Source: Oikopleura dioica
Lineage: Eukaryota > Chordata > Appendicularia > Copelata > Oikopleuridae
Direction of reading: 5' to 3'
Assembly: GCA_907165135.1 (NCBI GenBank)
Contig: OU015567.1
Location: forward strand, 11,165,001-11,229,000
Length of the DNA: 64,000 nucleotides
A program made the translations under genes and the position numbers. Position 1 is the first letter of the stretch. Each line of letters starts with the position of its first letter. Positions 47,301 through 56,421 of this stretch are shown here, piece after piece. The notes under the pieces were generated by a model. The model ran no database searches and was not told where the DNA came from. It was given only the letters and a program-made list of their open reading frames with translations.

Positions 47301-50300
47301 TAAGTGACTCTGGAACAACTGCACGTGGGCCGCGTCGATCATTTATCACGAGAGCGTTCGATGTGCGGCAAATAGCGAGCTTCTTTTCGATTTTCAGAAA
47401 ATGGCTCCGGCGGTGGTCTTTTCCGTCGATAACAGTGGCTAGACTCACTTCTGAATTTGAATCCTGAGCCCTTTTTACCGCACCAATAATCGTTTTTAGA
47501 AATGGATCATCTTCCTGGTACGCAGCTAGACAACCAAGTGGGCCGTCAAGTTTCTCCTCCTCAAGTGGGCGCAGAATCCTCGCTGTGTGTACGGCTACTA
47601 GTTGCCGCGCGTTTTTCGGGATCTTCGCTGGATCGGAGCACCAAGAAGGTATGTAGACGACTAGTTTCGAGTCGCCAATGGTCAAGAATCTGCCCGCGTT
47701 TCTGGCTTGATCGAGCTTCGGTTTCTCACTGTCTTCTGCTCCGAAGGGGCGTGAAAGCCAGTCCGCAAAGGTGTTTTTCTGGCCGCGGATAAATTCAAGG
47801 ACGAAGTCGTACTCGGATAGTCGGAGTTGCCAACGGGCAATTTTACTGTTTTTGAAAACAGTTTTGTCGAGATAAGTTAAACTCGCGTGGTCTGTATGGA
47901 CCACAAATTTGGTCCCTTTGAGTATTTTCGAGAGTTTTTCGATTGACCAAAGCACTCCGAAAGCCTCTTTTTCGCTCACATTCCAGTTTCTCTCCGTTTT
48001 ACTGAATGTTTTAGATACAGCGCCGACAAGTCTTGTCGTGCCGTCGATGATCTGTGTCAATACGCCGCCACATGCAGTCAGCGAAGCGTCCGTGTGAAGT
48101 GCGAACGGGTGGCGGAAGTCTGGAAAATTGATGACCGGCATGGACGACAGTCTGGACTTGAGCTTCGAATATGCTTCATCCGCTTCATCGGACCAGACAA
48201 AGGGAGGCGGAACGTATCCGCGTTTACATGGGACGAGCAGGTTAGTAATCGGCTTCATTACTGCTGCGAAAAGATTTTCACCGATTTTCTCGCCCATTCT
48301 CGCTTCCGAAAATTGTTTCAACCATGTTAGACTGCCCACCAAGCTTCGGAGCTCTTTGTGGTTGGTAGGGACAGGCATTTTCAAGAGCGCCTCGGTGTAG
48401 TCTGGATCTGGTTTGACCCCATTTTTAGTAATGACCCGGCCGAGGAACTTGGCTTCCGTCTGGAGAAATTGGCATTTTGATGGCTTCAATCGGACACCAA
48501 AAGCAACCACCGCAGCCAAGAGTTGGCGGAGTGACTTGCGATACGTCGCGAACGAGTCGCCGAACTGGATGACGTCGTCGACGTAGTTGGCCACGTTTTG
48601 GCGCATTTTCACCGTGTCGAGCATTCTGGCGACGCTGCGGGAGAATATCGCTCCGGAAAATGTATAGCCAAATGGCACCCTTGTGAATGCGTATGTCTTC
48701 CCTTTCCACTGGAATGCAGTTTTCACCTGGTCTTCCTCTTTCAAACGGATTTGCCAGTAACCACTCTCAAGGTCCACGCAAGTGAAGTACTTTTGGCCTT
48801 CTCCGAGACTGGCTATGATCTCGTCCATTGCTGGCATCAAAAATGGATCGGACTGTGGGGACAAGCACTGGTTTACTGTCGGAGCGAAGTTAACGACAAA
48901 TCTTGTCGATTTGTCCTTTTTGTCGACCAGCATAATCGCGCTGTTCCATCCTTTTGGATCGTCGATTTCGCGAATTGCTCCTCTGGTCAGCATTTTATCG
49001 ACATGGTCGTCGACGAGTGGGTGTTGTGCCAGCGGGATTGGATGCTGCTTGCGATTTCGTACCTCGCCTGGTACAGTACGTAGCTCAGCTTCTTCCGGAA
49101 AGACGCCAAGTTCAGTTGAGCTAGTGGCAAACGCCTTGCTGAACTCTTTAAGGTCACCAGCGACGATAAGACGTTCTTCAAGTGGCGCGCTGCTCGGCAG
49201 ATCTATACCCAAGTTCCGTTTTACCCACAAGATTGGGTTATCCCTGTTAGCTTGGTGATTTTCGTCCCCGCCGTCTGGTTTGGCGCACCCAACTCGGTAA
49301 TCCTTTACGAGCGGGACCTTCAGTGGGGGATGTGACTTGTACCGACCGTCGAAAATCAGGCGAAAGCTGTTCCGACCGAGTTCAACTGCGCGAACGTCTC
49401 GGCCGCGGATGACGTCTCGTCCCAGCAGGCATGGGCACGTCTCCAAAATGTACACATTGGCATCGAGTTCCGGTCCAGAGCCGAATCGAAGTTTCAGCTG
49501 TAGTAACCCAAGTGGGCTTTGAGCTCGACCGTAGAGCCCCGAAATCGTCAACGGAGCGGGCTTGAGTGACTTCAACATTGCTGCTGGAATTACTCGCCGC
49601 GGCAGTATCGTGGAGAAGCTGCCAGAGTCGATTTCGCATTTGATCTCGAATGACCCGTGTTGGTTCGCAAAGGATGCACTAGCAATAAATGGGTCTTCCA
49701 CTAGTGCAGGTAAGGATTGGTACACCGGAGCGGCTCGAAGAACTGCGAGCGATAGCGCGTCTTCGCTGAAGTCTTCGTCGTGGTCAGCCTCGGTTATGTG
49801 CACTTTTTGGTCGTTTTGACCGTCATCTCCGTCATCCTTAGCCTTTTTACCACTTTTCTGGCCGTTTTGACCCTTTCGACCTTGTTGGCCTTTTTGATTT
49901 TGGCCTTTTTGGTTTTGGCCTTTTTGATTCTGGCCTTTGAAGTTCTTCCCATGCCCATTTTTCTTTCCGTTATACTTCGGTTTACCAACATAGTGCGTAT
50001 TTCCTTCTGTCGGACTCATATTACGTCTTAGGCTTTCGGCGGCGGCGGCGAGTTCATCTGCTTTGAAAATATCCTTCATCCGGTCGATGAGCATGTTGTA
50101 CAACTCGGGCATGTTGACGCGCAGTTTCTCGGTCAGCAGATGCGTCGCGAAGATATTGAAGCAGTCCTGGGCGGACATCTCTTTGTCCTTGTGTGCCCTT
50201 CGGAACTCCTTTGCGCTAGCTTCGTAAGCTTCGTTCAGTTTCGTCTGAACTTTCCCGGCGTAGTCATGGACTGGAAGAGCAATGTCGAACTCGATGTTGG

Positions 50301-51959
50301 CCGCTTCCGATATAACCAACAGGTGGTTTAGCTTTCCTCCGAATTGGTCGTTGATCAGCTTTTTAGCTTTTTGGTACGTGTCGCATGCGTCGAGTTGCTG
50401 GCCAATGGATCTGGACGGAGCAACGTCAAGGTGAGCTCTTAGACACGAAAGAAAAAAATTTTCTTTATCAGGATCAGCCCTCTTCAAAGTTCGATCGTAG
50501 ATGTATGACTTGAAGAAGCTGTCGGCGAGTCCAATGAAATTATCAGTTTCGGTTGGACTAGTGCCTTGGAATTTTGACGATCCGAAGTGTCTGGAGAAGG
50601 CATTATTGATCACTGACGCCGAAATCGCCGACTGACTATTCGACGAAGAAGATACGGAGCCGAGCGGAAGTTTTCCCGACATGACGAGTTTCGTTACTGC
50701 CGCGATGTTATTTTCAACTTCCTGTAATTTACTTTCTAGTGCTGTGCGGCTAGCTGCATCTTCTATATCTTCGAGGCCTTCAGCGTAAGCTTCCTTCTTA
50801 GCTTCGAGCTTTTTGTTTATTTCGAGCGCTTTCTGGACCGTTGTGATGCTATCCAAGTCGAATTTAACAGCTGGCATAGTTCGAGCGGGGACCTTGATTC
50901 GACTGGTTAACTGTAAGCTGAGGTCAGTACCTGGACCGATCCCTCTGACTCAAGTTTTGGATACTTGGTCAGATTCTAGGGATATTCGGTCTGCGAAGGG
51001 ATTCGGCAAAACCACTGGAATACTGTGACGAGATGAGATGGTTGAGGAGCAGCGAGCAAGCGTGTCGAAATTGGGCGTAAGTTATCTGTGAGACTAGCAA
51101 ACTACCTCGGCAGTTCCCTCTGACGCAAGTTTTGGACTACTTGGTCAGATTATAGGGACTTTCGGTGCGCAAAGAGCAGCAGAAATCCCCAAAAGTGCCA
51201 GATCGCAGATTTGCACCAGTTGACGTGCTTGTTAGAGAAGGTAACGTTGATAACGGAATCGACGATCAGATTGATTAGCAGCCCAGGTAAAACTAACGAG
51301 AAGAAGTATCGGAAGAACTGGATTTGTACCTGGCCTGACCCCTGTGACCTTGAGAGAAAGTCACTTGGAGGGGCGTACGATGCGAAAAATTTTGGCGGGC
51401 GAAGTTGTTGTCGACGTTGATAAATTCAGTTGGAGAGCGCGCGGAATGTTTTTGTCGTTGAGTCCCTCGAGCCGTTTTTGACGACTTGGAACGGATTCGA
51501 CAGCTTCCAGAAGACGAAGAAAGGATGTACGTACGTGGGGTTGTTGATTGGAGGGTTTAACTAGGTTCGTTGGATCCAAAAATAAGTACCGGTTTGTGTT
51601 TTTGTGTTACTCGAGGAGCCGTCTTGAACTTCGCAAAAGATCACGAGACACCACTTGTAAGGCTGCAAGTTCTCTGGCGAGGACCTTCTTCCACCTGCGA
51701 TATCTCTGCGGTAAATGCTATAGAAGCGAGGCTCGAATCTAGGTGTAGCTCGAGTATTTATTACAAGACGACTGATGCGCTAGGCGCCGGACAGTAAGAG
51801 CGCGGCCTCAGATAAAGATCTAACGCCTCAGGATTTGCATCCTCACAACCTTTAATTTAAGTCAACAATTTTCCTTTTTTTGCTCTTTACCTTTTTTGGT
51901 TTACGATCATTGTCAACTGGGTTGCATTCCATCGGTTCTGGACTTGTGAAGTTAACCAT
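44337..51959 (-). CDS. Unidentified seven-exon gene carrying an LTR retrotransposon at its intron 1/exon 2 junction
   Basis: Exons: 51959-51891, 45306-45207, 45165-45067, 45027-44851, 44788-44754, 44700-44604 and 44563-44337. They sum to 804 nt, or 267 aa, in frame, all GT-AG. The start is acidic and polar (MVNFTSPEPMECNPVDN), followed by an acidic run (AEFDDEFDDEEFG). A Glu/Lys-rich charged helix (AAEFAAKEKETREKE) is followed by a basic end (SYYKRWLNSIKDRRSGGK). No known domain. Without the 6.5-kb element, intron 1 would be about 41 nt. Coding-like pieces further upstream (52325-52238 and about 52070-52000) may be additional 5' exons, so the start is provisional. Whether it is still spliced across the element is unknown. 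Confidence 0.6.
45309..45500 (-). repeat. 3' LTR of the retrotransposon
   Basis: 192 bp, TGTGAGGATGC at its 5' end and CCTTACA at its 3' end on the minus strand (TG...CA ends). I could find no difference from the copy at 51656-51847. Followed on the element side by a G-rich polypurine tract. Confidence 0.95.
45501..45512 (-). other. Polypurine tract next to the 3' LTR
   Basis: GTCTGAGGGGGA on the minus strand directly abuts the 3' LTR, the expected position for the plus-strand primer of reverse transcription. The same 12 bases recur inside the gag-pol frame at 46178-46189. Confidence 0.75.
45604..50877 (-). CDS. Gag-pol polyprotein of the LTR retrotransposon, intact
   Basis: A single frame of 1757 codons with no stop or frameshift between gag and pol. 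The N-terminal 290 residues form a helical gag. Then comes a basic stretch with repeated QNQKG units where a CCHC zinc knuckle would normally lie; none is present. The aspartic protease has DSG (CEIDSGSFSTILP) and LLGRD. Reverse transcriptase has YVDD and PFGYTFSGA. RNase H shows LHTDAS, an EKEAFG Glu and VHTDHASL. Integrase has an HHCC finger (HDLKGH, CKSC), catalytic D-D-E (CIDYVT, HSDRG, EANGIVERSH) and a C-terminal GPL/GPY-like motif. The last 250 residues are a Ser/Glu-rich tail of unknown role. Start ATG at 50877-50875 is the first in the frame. Confidence 0.95.
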   Translation of the reverse strand: MPAVKFDLDSITTVQKALEINKKLEAKKEAYAEGLEDIEDAASRTALESKLQEVENNIAAVTKLVMSGKLPLGSVSSSSNSQSAISASVINNAFSRHFGSSKFQGTSPTETDNFIGLADSFFKSYIYDRTLKRADPDKENFFLSCLRAHLDVAPSRSIGQQLDACDTYQKAKKLINDQFGGKLNHLLVISEAANIEFDIALPVHDYAGKVQTKLNEAYEASAKEFRRAHKDKEMSAQDCFNIFATHLLTEKLRVNMPELYNMLIDRMKDIFKADELAAAAESLRRNMSPTEGNTHYVGKPKYNGKKNGHGKNFKGQNQKGQNQKGQNQKGQQGRKGQNGQKSGKKAKDDGDDGQNDQKVHITEADHDEDFSEDALSLAVLRAAPVYQSLPALVEDPFIASASFANQHGSFEIKCEIDSGSFSTILPRRVIPAAMLKSLKPAPLTISGLYGRAQSPLGLLQLKLRFGSGPELDANVYILETCPCLLGRDVIRGRDVRAVELGRNSFRLIFDGRYKSHPPLKVPLVKDYRVGCAKPDGGDENHQANRDNPILWVKRNLGIDLPSSAPLEERLIVAGDLKEFSKAFATSSTELGVFPEEAELRTVPGEVRNRKQHPIPLAQHPLVDDHVDKMLTRGAIREIDDPKGWNSAIMLVDKKDKSTRFVVNFAPTVNQCLSPQSDPFLMPAMDEIIASLGEGQKYFTCVDLESGYWQIRLKEEDQVKTAFQWKGKTYAFTRVPFGYTFSGAIFSRSVARMLDTVKMRQNVANYVDDVIQFGDSFATYRKSLRQLLAAVVAFGVRLKPSKCQFLQTEAKFLGRVITKNGVKPDPDYTEALLKMPVPTNHKELRSLVGSLTWLKQFSEARMGEKIGENLFAAVMKPITNLLVPCKRGYVPPPFVWSDEADEAYSKLKSRLSSMPVINFPDFRHPFALHTDASLTACGGVLTQIIDGTTRLVGAVSKTFSKTERNWNVSEKEAFGVLWSIEKLSKILKGTKFVVHTDHASLTYLDKTVFKNSKIARWQLRLSEYDFVLEFIRGQKNTFADWLSRPFGAEDSEKPKLDQARNAGRFLTIGDSKLVVYIPSWCSDPAKIPKNARQLVAVHTARILRPLEEEKLDGPLGCLAAYQEDDPFLKTIIGAVKRAQDSNSEVSLATVIDGKDHRRSHFLKIEKKLAICRTSNALVINDRRGPRAVVPESLRSTFVKRAHDLKGHCGLPRMKEHLKLLWWINMDADCLNYVRSCKSCLKVKGAHGRPQAPPTGTVRKGRHPGDILCIDYVTMKTPASGCKYLLTIICAFSRFLWAVPCRKDNAFSAAQALTQVCLQYDFWPNRVHSDRGLHFTNALLDEFFKSNKIDHTLTCAWRPEANGIVERSHRSLKNGLYSMSHSENMDWKQCLPYVLRAMNASKSKATGQIPRDCWLGTARIDKAADNPGEYGNSVRKRIERVSKLVEVANMAAELDSDRRNEKKLPPSTLTEGQLVYLKRDLNSQGKTTGLKYVGPLRLIKSNESVCMVEDGRKRRDWVYRGHVVPADERAEHLHQVDRIHRDEELYIWQHLTSIVEDRAKPSNFPSEGDESHKTRNSADAPPKSAEIGTPKILGEQLRNNTEKSTEGEKSASETLQNQSITPVKQPLQNSEVSPEPQNSSSSSSSDHQILYPADATMRSVDPTFVSANSSLEDSRNSEDFSEAENELSIIAGAVDQSAPAADSTPTNFPTAPLTVPSAPRKRPADSSAVQLHVESATRPKRNRFEPAKLNIASNKGQKY
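46178..46189 (-). other. Internal copy of the polypurine tract
   Basis: Exactly the same 12 bases as the tract beside the 3' LTR, about 670 bp upstream of it and inside the coding frame of the C-terminal tail. It could serve as a second plus-strand priming site. That role is inference. Confidence 0.45.
50941..51175 (-). repeat. Imperfect direct duplication in the retrotransposon leader
   Basis: About 58 bp starting CCCTCTGACTCAAGTTTTGG (plus-strand text) at 50941 recurs from 51117 as CCCTCTGACGCAAGTTTTGG with scattered changes. It lies in the roughly 780-nt untranslated leader between the primer-binding site and the gag ATG, where packaging or translation signals usually sit. Confidence 0.8.
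51639..51653 (-). other. Primer-binding site of the retrotransposon
   Basis: TGGTGTCTCGTGATC begins two bases after the 5' LTR. TGG matches the CCA end of a tRNA primer. Which tRNA is used cannot be told without the host tRNA set. Confidence 0.6.
51656..51847 (-). repeat. 5' LTR of the retrotransposon
   Basis: 192 bp with TG...CA ends, same as the 3' LTR at 45309-45500 over its whole length. The host sequence resumes with ACCT, the second copy of the target duplication. Confidence 0.95.
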
Positions 51960-52810
51960 TCTAAAATGTTTATTTTAAATTCTTATTCCATGGGCCGTTC
52001 GACATAATTATTTGAATTATCGCCCTTTGTCCTCTCTATAAATTTCTCTTTATTCATTTGCATCTAAAGGTTTATCATTATCTCTCTTAGATTTATTCAT
52101 TTTGAATAAATATTTTTACATGTTTCATTTGCCATTTTAGGCCAATAAACTTTGCTCACATGAGGTTATGCTTTACAAAAGTTTTGTGTCGAACGATTTT
52201 GTCGCCTCAAAATTATTTTTGTTTTAAGTTAACAAACCTTGTTTTAGTCTGTCAGCCGCGTGCGATTGCCTGAAGTTTTCGATCAGCGCCCATTGGATTA
52301 CTTCTTTGTTGTCTTCGCTATTGCCTCTGTTTCGCTAATAGTTCTTGTGTCCCCTTATTTCATTACCTGTTTATACTTGTGTTATTCTAGCGTGAATGCA
52401 GGGTTGTAACTGTTGTTCTCGCGAACGGTTGGAAATTCTAACTTAGGTTCGTTTCGTTCTATTTATTCTTAGGACGTTTCCGTTTTATATGTTTATTATT
52501 CAACTATTAAGCTCAAATTCGAGAACGTTTTTGTTTTTTAAAGTCTTACTGTTTCATTTTATTCGGAGTGAACGGTTTTCGTGTATTTTTTTGGCGGATC
52601 AATTGCTGCTGTCTTCATTTCTCAGCGTTTATTTAAATCATTAAGTGTTCGTATTTGTCCATTGCGAGTCTTTATGGTATTTTTTTGCACCTACCGGCAA
52701 ATTTCACGAATTTCGTGAAAACTGCTGCATTTTTTCGCCAAAAATCTCACTGAAACGCTAATGCTCCGTGTTCAATTGTTCTGATTCGGCTGTAAAAAAA
52801 GGTTTTTTTT
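51960..52810 (-). other. Intergenic with possible 5' exons of the interrupted gene
   Basis: Minus-strand pieces that read as protein occur at 52325-52238 (NKEVIQWALIENFRQSH, ending at G|gtttgt) and about 52070-52000 (NKEKFIERTKGDNSNNY). Their phases do not fit the ATG at 51959. They may belong to an alternative 5' end or to a separate small gene. The rest is AT-rich with no clear feature. Confidence 0.3.
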
Positions 52811-52812
52811 GT

Positions 52813-52828
52813 GGCCCTTAAAAGGGCC
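52813..52828 (-). terminator. Histone-type 3' stem-loop
   Basis: GGCCCTTTTAAGGGCC, 24 nt after the histone stop codon, fits the animal replication-dependent histone consensus GGYYYUUHUHARRRCC at every position. It is followed by ACAAAAAAAA. This marks a non-polyadenylated, SLBP-bound mRNA end. Confidence 0.85.
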
Positions 52829-52852
52829 TGTTTTGAAGAGCCAGGTCGGTTC

Positions 52853-53242
52853 TTATCGTCGTCCTCGCAATCGCAGGGCGAGTTCCATGTCGCGCTTTTG
52901 AAGCGTCTTTCTTTTGGCGTGGGTGGTGAACTCTCCCGCATCGTTGAAGATGTCCACAATTCTGCTCTCTACAGCAGTTTGGAGTGCTTCGAGAGCTTTA
53001 GACGCGATGCGGAGGGGGTATTGGATGGTCTTGACCACTTCCTTGGTGAGGCGGGCGAAGGGGAGTTTTCGAATCAGCAGCTGCGTGGACAGTTGCATGT
53101 CGATGGCCTCTCTTTTTGCGACTGTGCCGGGCTTGAACTTGTAGCGCCTTTTCGGGGCGCCATGGCGACATTGACGGTTGTTGCAAGGGGCAGCGACGCT
53201 ACATGTGCCTGTCTTGACGGGGGAGCTTTTGGTTCTTGCCAT
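52853..53242 (-). CDS. Divergent histone H3 variant with Cys-containing tail
   Basis: Intronless, 129 aa. The histone fold is clear: FKPGTVAKRE, LLIRKLPFARLTKEV, ALEALQ and HAKRKTLQKRDMELALR. The tail keeps ARTK at residues 1-4 and a Lys at 9, but lacks both ARKS motifs (K9/S10 and K27/S28). It has Cys at 13, 19 and 24 and is shortened before the fold. Loop 1 has the same length as in ordinary H3, so the usual mark of a centromeric H3 is missing. The 3' stem-loop shows S-phase-type mRNA processing. Oikopleura is known to have many H3 variants, some male-specific; whether this is one of them cannot be told here. It is head to head with the next gene, 300 bp apart. Confidence 0.85.
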   Translation of the reverse strand: MARTKSSPVKTGTCSVAAPCNNRQCRHGAPKRRYKFKPGTVAKREAIDMQLSTQLLIRKLPFARLTKEVVKTIQYPLRIASKALEALQTAVESRIVDIFNDAGEFTTHAKRKTLQKRDMELALRLRGRR

Positions 53243-53542
53243 TCGCTTAGTCTTCGCTGTGTTCAGGTTGGACTGTGGTTGGCTGTGCTCCTGTCATCCC
53301 TTTTATAATTTGGGTTGCGATGTGAGGGAGACAACCCTTTCCCCCAAAAAGGGTTTAACTACAAACAATTCTAGAGAAAACTTTCCGGTGGCCAATAAAT
53401 TGTCAGAATTTTGGTTTCCTCCCTTTTTTGGTCTAGAATTTTTAACGTTTTTTTGTGGATTTCCGACTTAAATATCTTATGTTCTTGATTTTTTGCCATT
53501 ATTTGCTTGTTAAATTTGTATTTATTTTAATTTTTAGAAATT

Positions 53543-55178
53543 ATGGCCGTCGAAAATCGGATGATTTTGTGGTTCGAAGAGTGCTGTCATAATATCTTGG
53601 CGGAGAACGTTGATGATGCTTTAAAAATGGCTGAGAGTGAAAGCGAAGCATGCAAAAAATTTCTTAGAGTAAATGCCATTAATTGGTCTCCGAAATTTAT
53701 CCTTCTGCGCATTACGATCAAAGAAAGATTGAAGATTGCAATTTCGGACCAAATCCCATTGGAAAGGATTGAAAAAATCGTTCTCTATGACGCGGATGAT
53801 AACAAAATTCAACTTATCTCCGAAGAATCGATTGAAGCAGGTTTCTGGGAGTCAGTTAACGATTTACTTGTTTGCCCAAATGGAATATTGAAGAAAGACG
53901 TTAACTTAAGAAAACAATATGATCAATCTGCGATTCAAATGGCAGATGAAATAATAAGGAACTGTGATTCTTGCTCTGTTAAAACTTGGGCTGAACGCAA
54001 TGACAGATTTGATTCTGAAGATTGGACGAATAATCTGCTGATATGTATCAAAGGAAGATCCTGTAACGAGACACGAATAGAAAGCTGGGTGACTGCGCTC
54101 AAGGCGAGAGAGTCTTGTTTGGGAGACTTAAAATGGAGAATCAAATTCGGACCTTATTCATTTACTCCGGTAAGGACTTGAAATATTTTGCATTTTATCG
54201 TTTTTCTTTTAGAAGTGCTTCCCTTCTGGTAAAACAACTGCAAAGGATTGCATAACAATCAAACCGCCGCATCTTAAATGGAAACCTGATGTTAGAATGA
54301 TTGAAGAAATCAAGAAGATGTCTGACTATGGCGTAACAATATTTGAAAACTATGTTAATTTTCACCCTGCGGATTTATCTCGTCTCTCCGAAGATAGATA
54401 TATCATCAGAAAGTGCATGGCAATCTTCAACGCGAACAGGAACAATATCGAGATGGCTTTACTGAATAAGCCTAGGGCACTTAACATCCTGCTTTCTTTG
54501 TTGGATGATGAATCAAACTCCGATGGGACAATGATGACTATTCTCGACGAAATTTCTAATGCCAGGATGGCTCAATCTGAAAAACATTTGCTTAAAGAGC
54601 TTGAAAAACTGCTCTCAAAGCTTTATCCCTCCAAAAAATCAGTTGCCGCGCGCAAGATAACACTTGAGAAAATAAGAAAAAGCGAGAGAAGATGGAACTG
54701 GGTGGACATAATTCAGGAAAAATTTGACCTGGACGTTGTTGTCATGCATGAAATAAAACAGTTCGGCCGTAAGCTTTCTAATGGAATCGATACTAATGAC
54801 GTGATTGTACGGCTTCTCGACAAAATAACCTGGCGAAATGGTCATTTTGGTATGGAACAGCGTGTCAAATCCCGTGGATATAATCATGACGATCATCATT
54901 TCTGTTGGTTTGGTAATAATGAAGAGGAAATTATAAGAACATTCATCGAATACATCACCGGAAACGCTGTTTCACAGCAAGAATTATTTCAATTATTTGG
55001 TCATTTTAATAAGGACGAATTGCTTAATCAAAGCCCCAGTGAAGAGCTCGATGGACAGAATAGACAATGTAGAAAAAGGTCGGGTGCTAAGGTGGACCGA
55101 ATGAATACAGTCGAAAACAGATGTCCTTGCATCAAGTTTGTTGAAAAACATGAGGAATCGTCAAAGAAAAATGTCTAG
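53543..55178 (+). CDS. Unidentified two-exon gene, 530 aa
   Basis: Exons 53543-54169 and 54213-55178, joined by a 43-nt GT-AG intron in phase 0. The ATG follows a tttttag|aaatt sequence that could be a trans- or cis-splice acceptor. The product is charged and mostly helical, without signal peptide or membrane segment. Features are an Arg/Trp-rich middle (WRIKFGPYSFTP), several Cys in the first half, and HDDHHFCWFGNNEEE near the end of the helical part. The tail is basic with Cys (RSGAKVDRMNTVENRCPC). I do not recognise a family. It starts 300 bp from the divergent histone gene and may share its promoter region. Confidence 0.6.
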
Positions 55179-55861
55179 CTAAAAAAAAATTTCTGCATAT
55201 CCTTCATAATTGCCTTACTTCCAAATTATTTCATTCCGTCGTATATCATTAATCTGCCAATAACGCTGCTTTGTCAATAAGACGAATAACAAAAATATAC
55301 GCGATTTAAAAAAAATGCAATTTTGAAATGAAAATTCGCATTTTTATTTTTAAAGAAGATTAATGCATAAGTTAGAATCAATCAACTATCTCAGAGAATA
55401 TTTGATATATTGATCTTCTAGAAGTCAATGTGTAGCTTTAGTAGCAGGTTAATCATATCGTTCTGCAATTTTTGGAATCTGGATTCTGATTTATAATTTA
55501 ATATGAATTAAACGGGTGTTTTAGAAGTCTTCCTGGTGCCCAAACAAAGCTTTTGTATAGTAATCGCATAAAATTTTTACTCATCTCAGCGCATGAAAAT
55601 CATCTTGTATCCTTTAAAAAATGCTGGTTCTTCTTCGATCGACTTGACGCATTGTTGTTCGTTTTTATTTTGGTCACTTTCGGCTGGCAGTACCTCGTAA
55701 ATAATTACCGGCTCTTCGAGTCAAAGTTCTCTTGAAATTCAGAAAATATAAGAGCCACTAGAATCTGGTGTTCATGGGCTTTCGATTGATTCGCCGAACT
55801 TTGAAATTTACTTAAATCTTGTTTTTGGGTTTTCTCTTGGTCTGAATTCTCGCGAGAGTCC

Positions 55862-55915
55862 CCTTTCCGCTTCGAACTGAATACACTTCGAGTGGAATAC
55901 ACTTCGAGTGAAATA
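55862..55915 (+). repeat. 16-bp TTCGA array, three units
   Basis: CTTCGAACTGAATACA followed by two units of CTTCGAGTGGAATACA type. Same period and core as the arrays at 41.96, 59.36, 61.09 and 62.84 kb. Confidence 0.8.
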
Positions 55916-56049
55916 CATCTGAGTTAAAAATTGGCTTTTTCAGAATAACTGTAAAATAATAATCTGAATATTTAAACTTACTCTGGACTCCAAGAGTCTG
56001 AAGTTTCATAATAACTGCTACCTATCTATTTTCTGTCTTTTCTATTGAT

Positions 56050-56064
56050 GCACGCGGAGCGTGC
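56050..56064. repeat. GCACGC-GGA-GCGTGC hairpin, copy 1
   Basis: A perfect 6-bp inverted repeat with a GGA loop. Identical copies lie at 59126-59140 and 62639-62653. About 220 bp later a decayed 16-bp TTCGA-type unit appears (near 56275). Confidence 0.85.
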
Positions 56065-56421
56065 CATTTTAAAAAACGTTATTGTGAGGATTGATTATGC
56101 TTCCCTTTTTCCTTCTTAAATACTCTGCAGTTTTTCCTCATTTTGGTTGAATTTGTTGTTTTTGCGCATTGCAATCGCTTAATTGTGGCTTTTCGATAAA
56201 TTGGCAAAATAATGCAATCAGGCGTAGTCTATTTCTGTTGCTTCACATTGGTTGAGGACTCGCTTGGTTAAGCAGTTTACTTTGAATCAAATACCACTTG
56301 GGTGGGATACATTTATTCTTAACAGGTCTCGCTTATTGATTTTGAGACTGTTTCCTTTATGTCTTCTTTAAAAATCATCTTTGTTAAGATTTTTTGCTTA
56401 TTTTTTTGAGAGTTTTATTTT

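Larger units (their letters stand above)
45309..51847 (-). mobile_element. Complete Ty3/Gypsy LTR retrotransposon (Tor-like)
   Basis: A full element of 6539 bp on the minus strand. It has identical 192-bp LTRs, a primer-binding site, a polypurine tract and a single gag-pol frame. Target duplication is 4 bp: ACCT at 45305-45308 and at 51848-51851 (AGGT on the element's strand). Domain order PR-RT-RNaseH-IN is that of Ty3/Gypsy. Oikopleura is known to carry Ty3/Gypsy elements called Tor; which Tor clade this belongs to cannot be judged without a tree. No env-like frame follows pol. Identical LTRs and an unbroken frame imply a very recent insertion. Confidence 0.95.

Noticed and set aside
48598-49258. 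Open frames on the plus strand across pol
   Set aside because: Shadows of the intact gag-pol frame; composition follows the sense codons.
52853-53242. Centromeric H3 (CENP-A)
   Set aside because: Loop 1 is not lengthened and the mRNA has a replication-type stem-loop, so the divergent tail alone is not enough.
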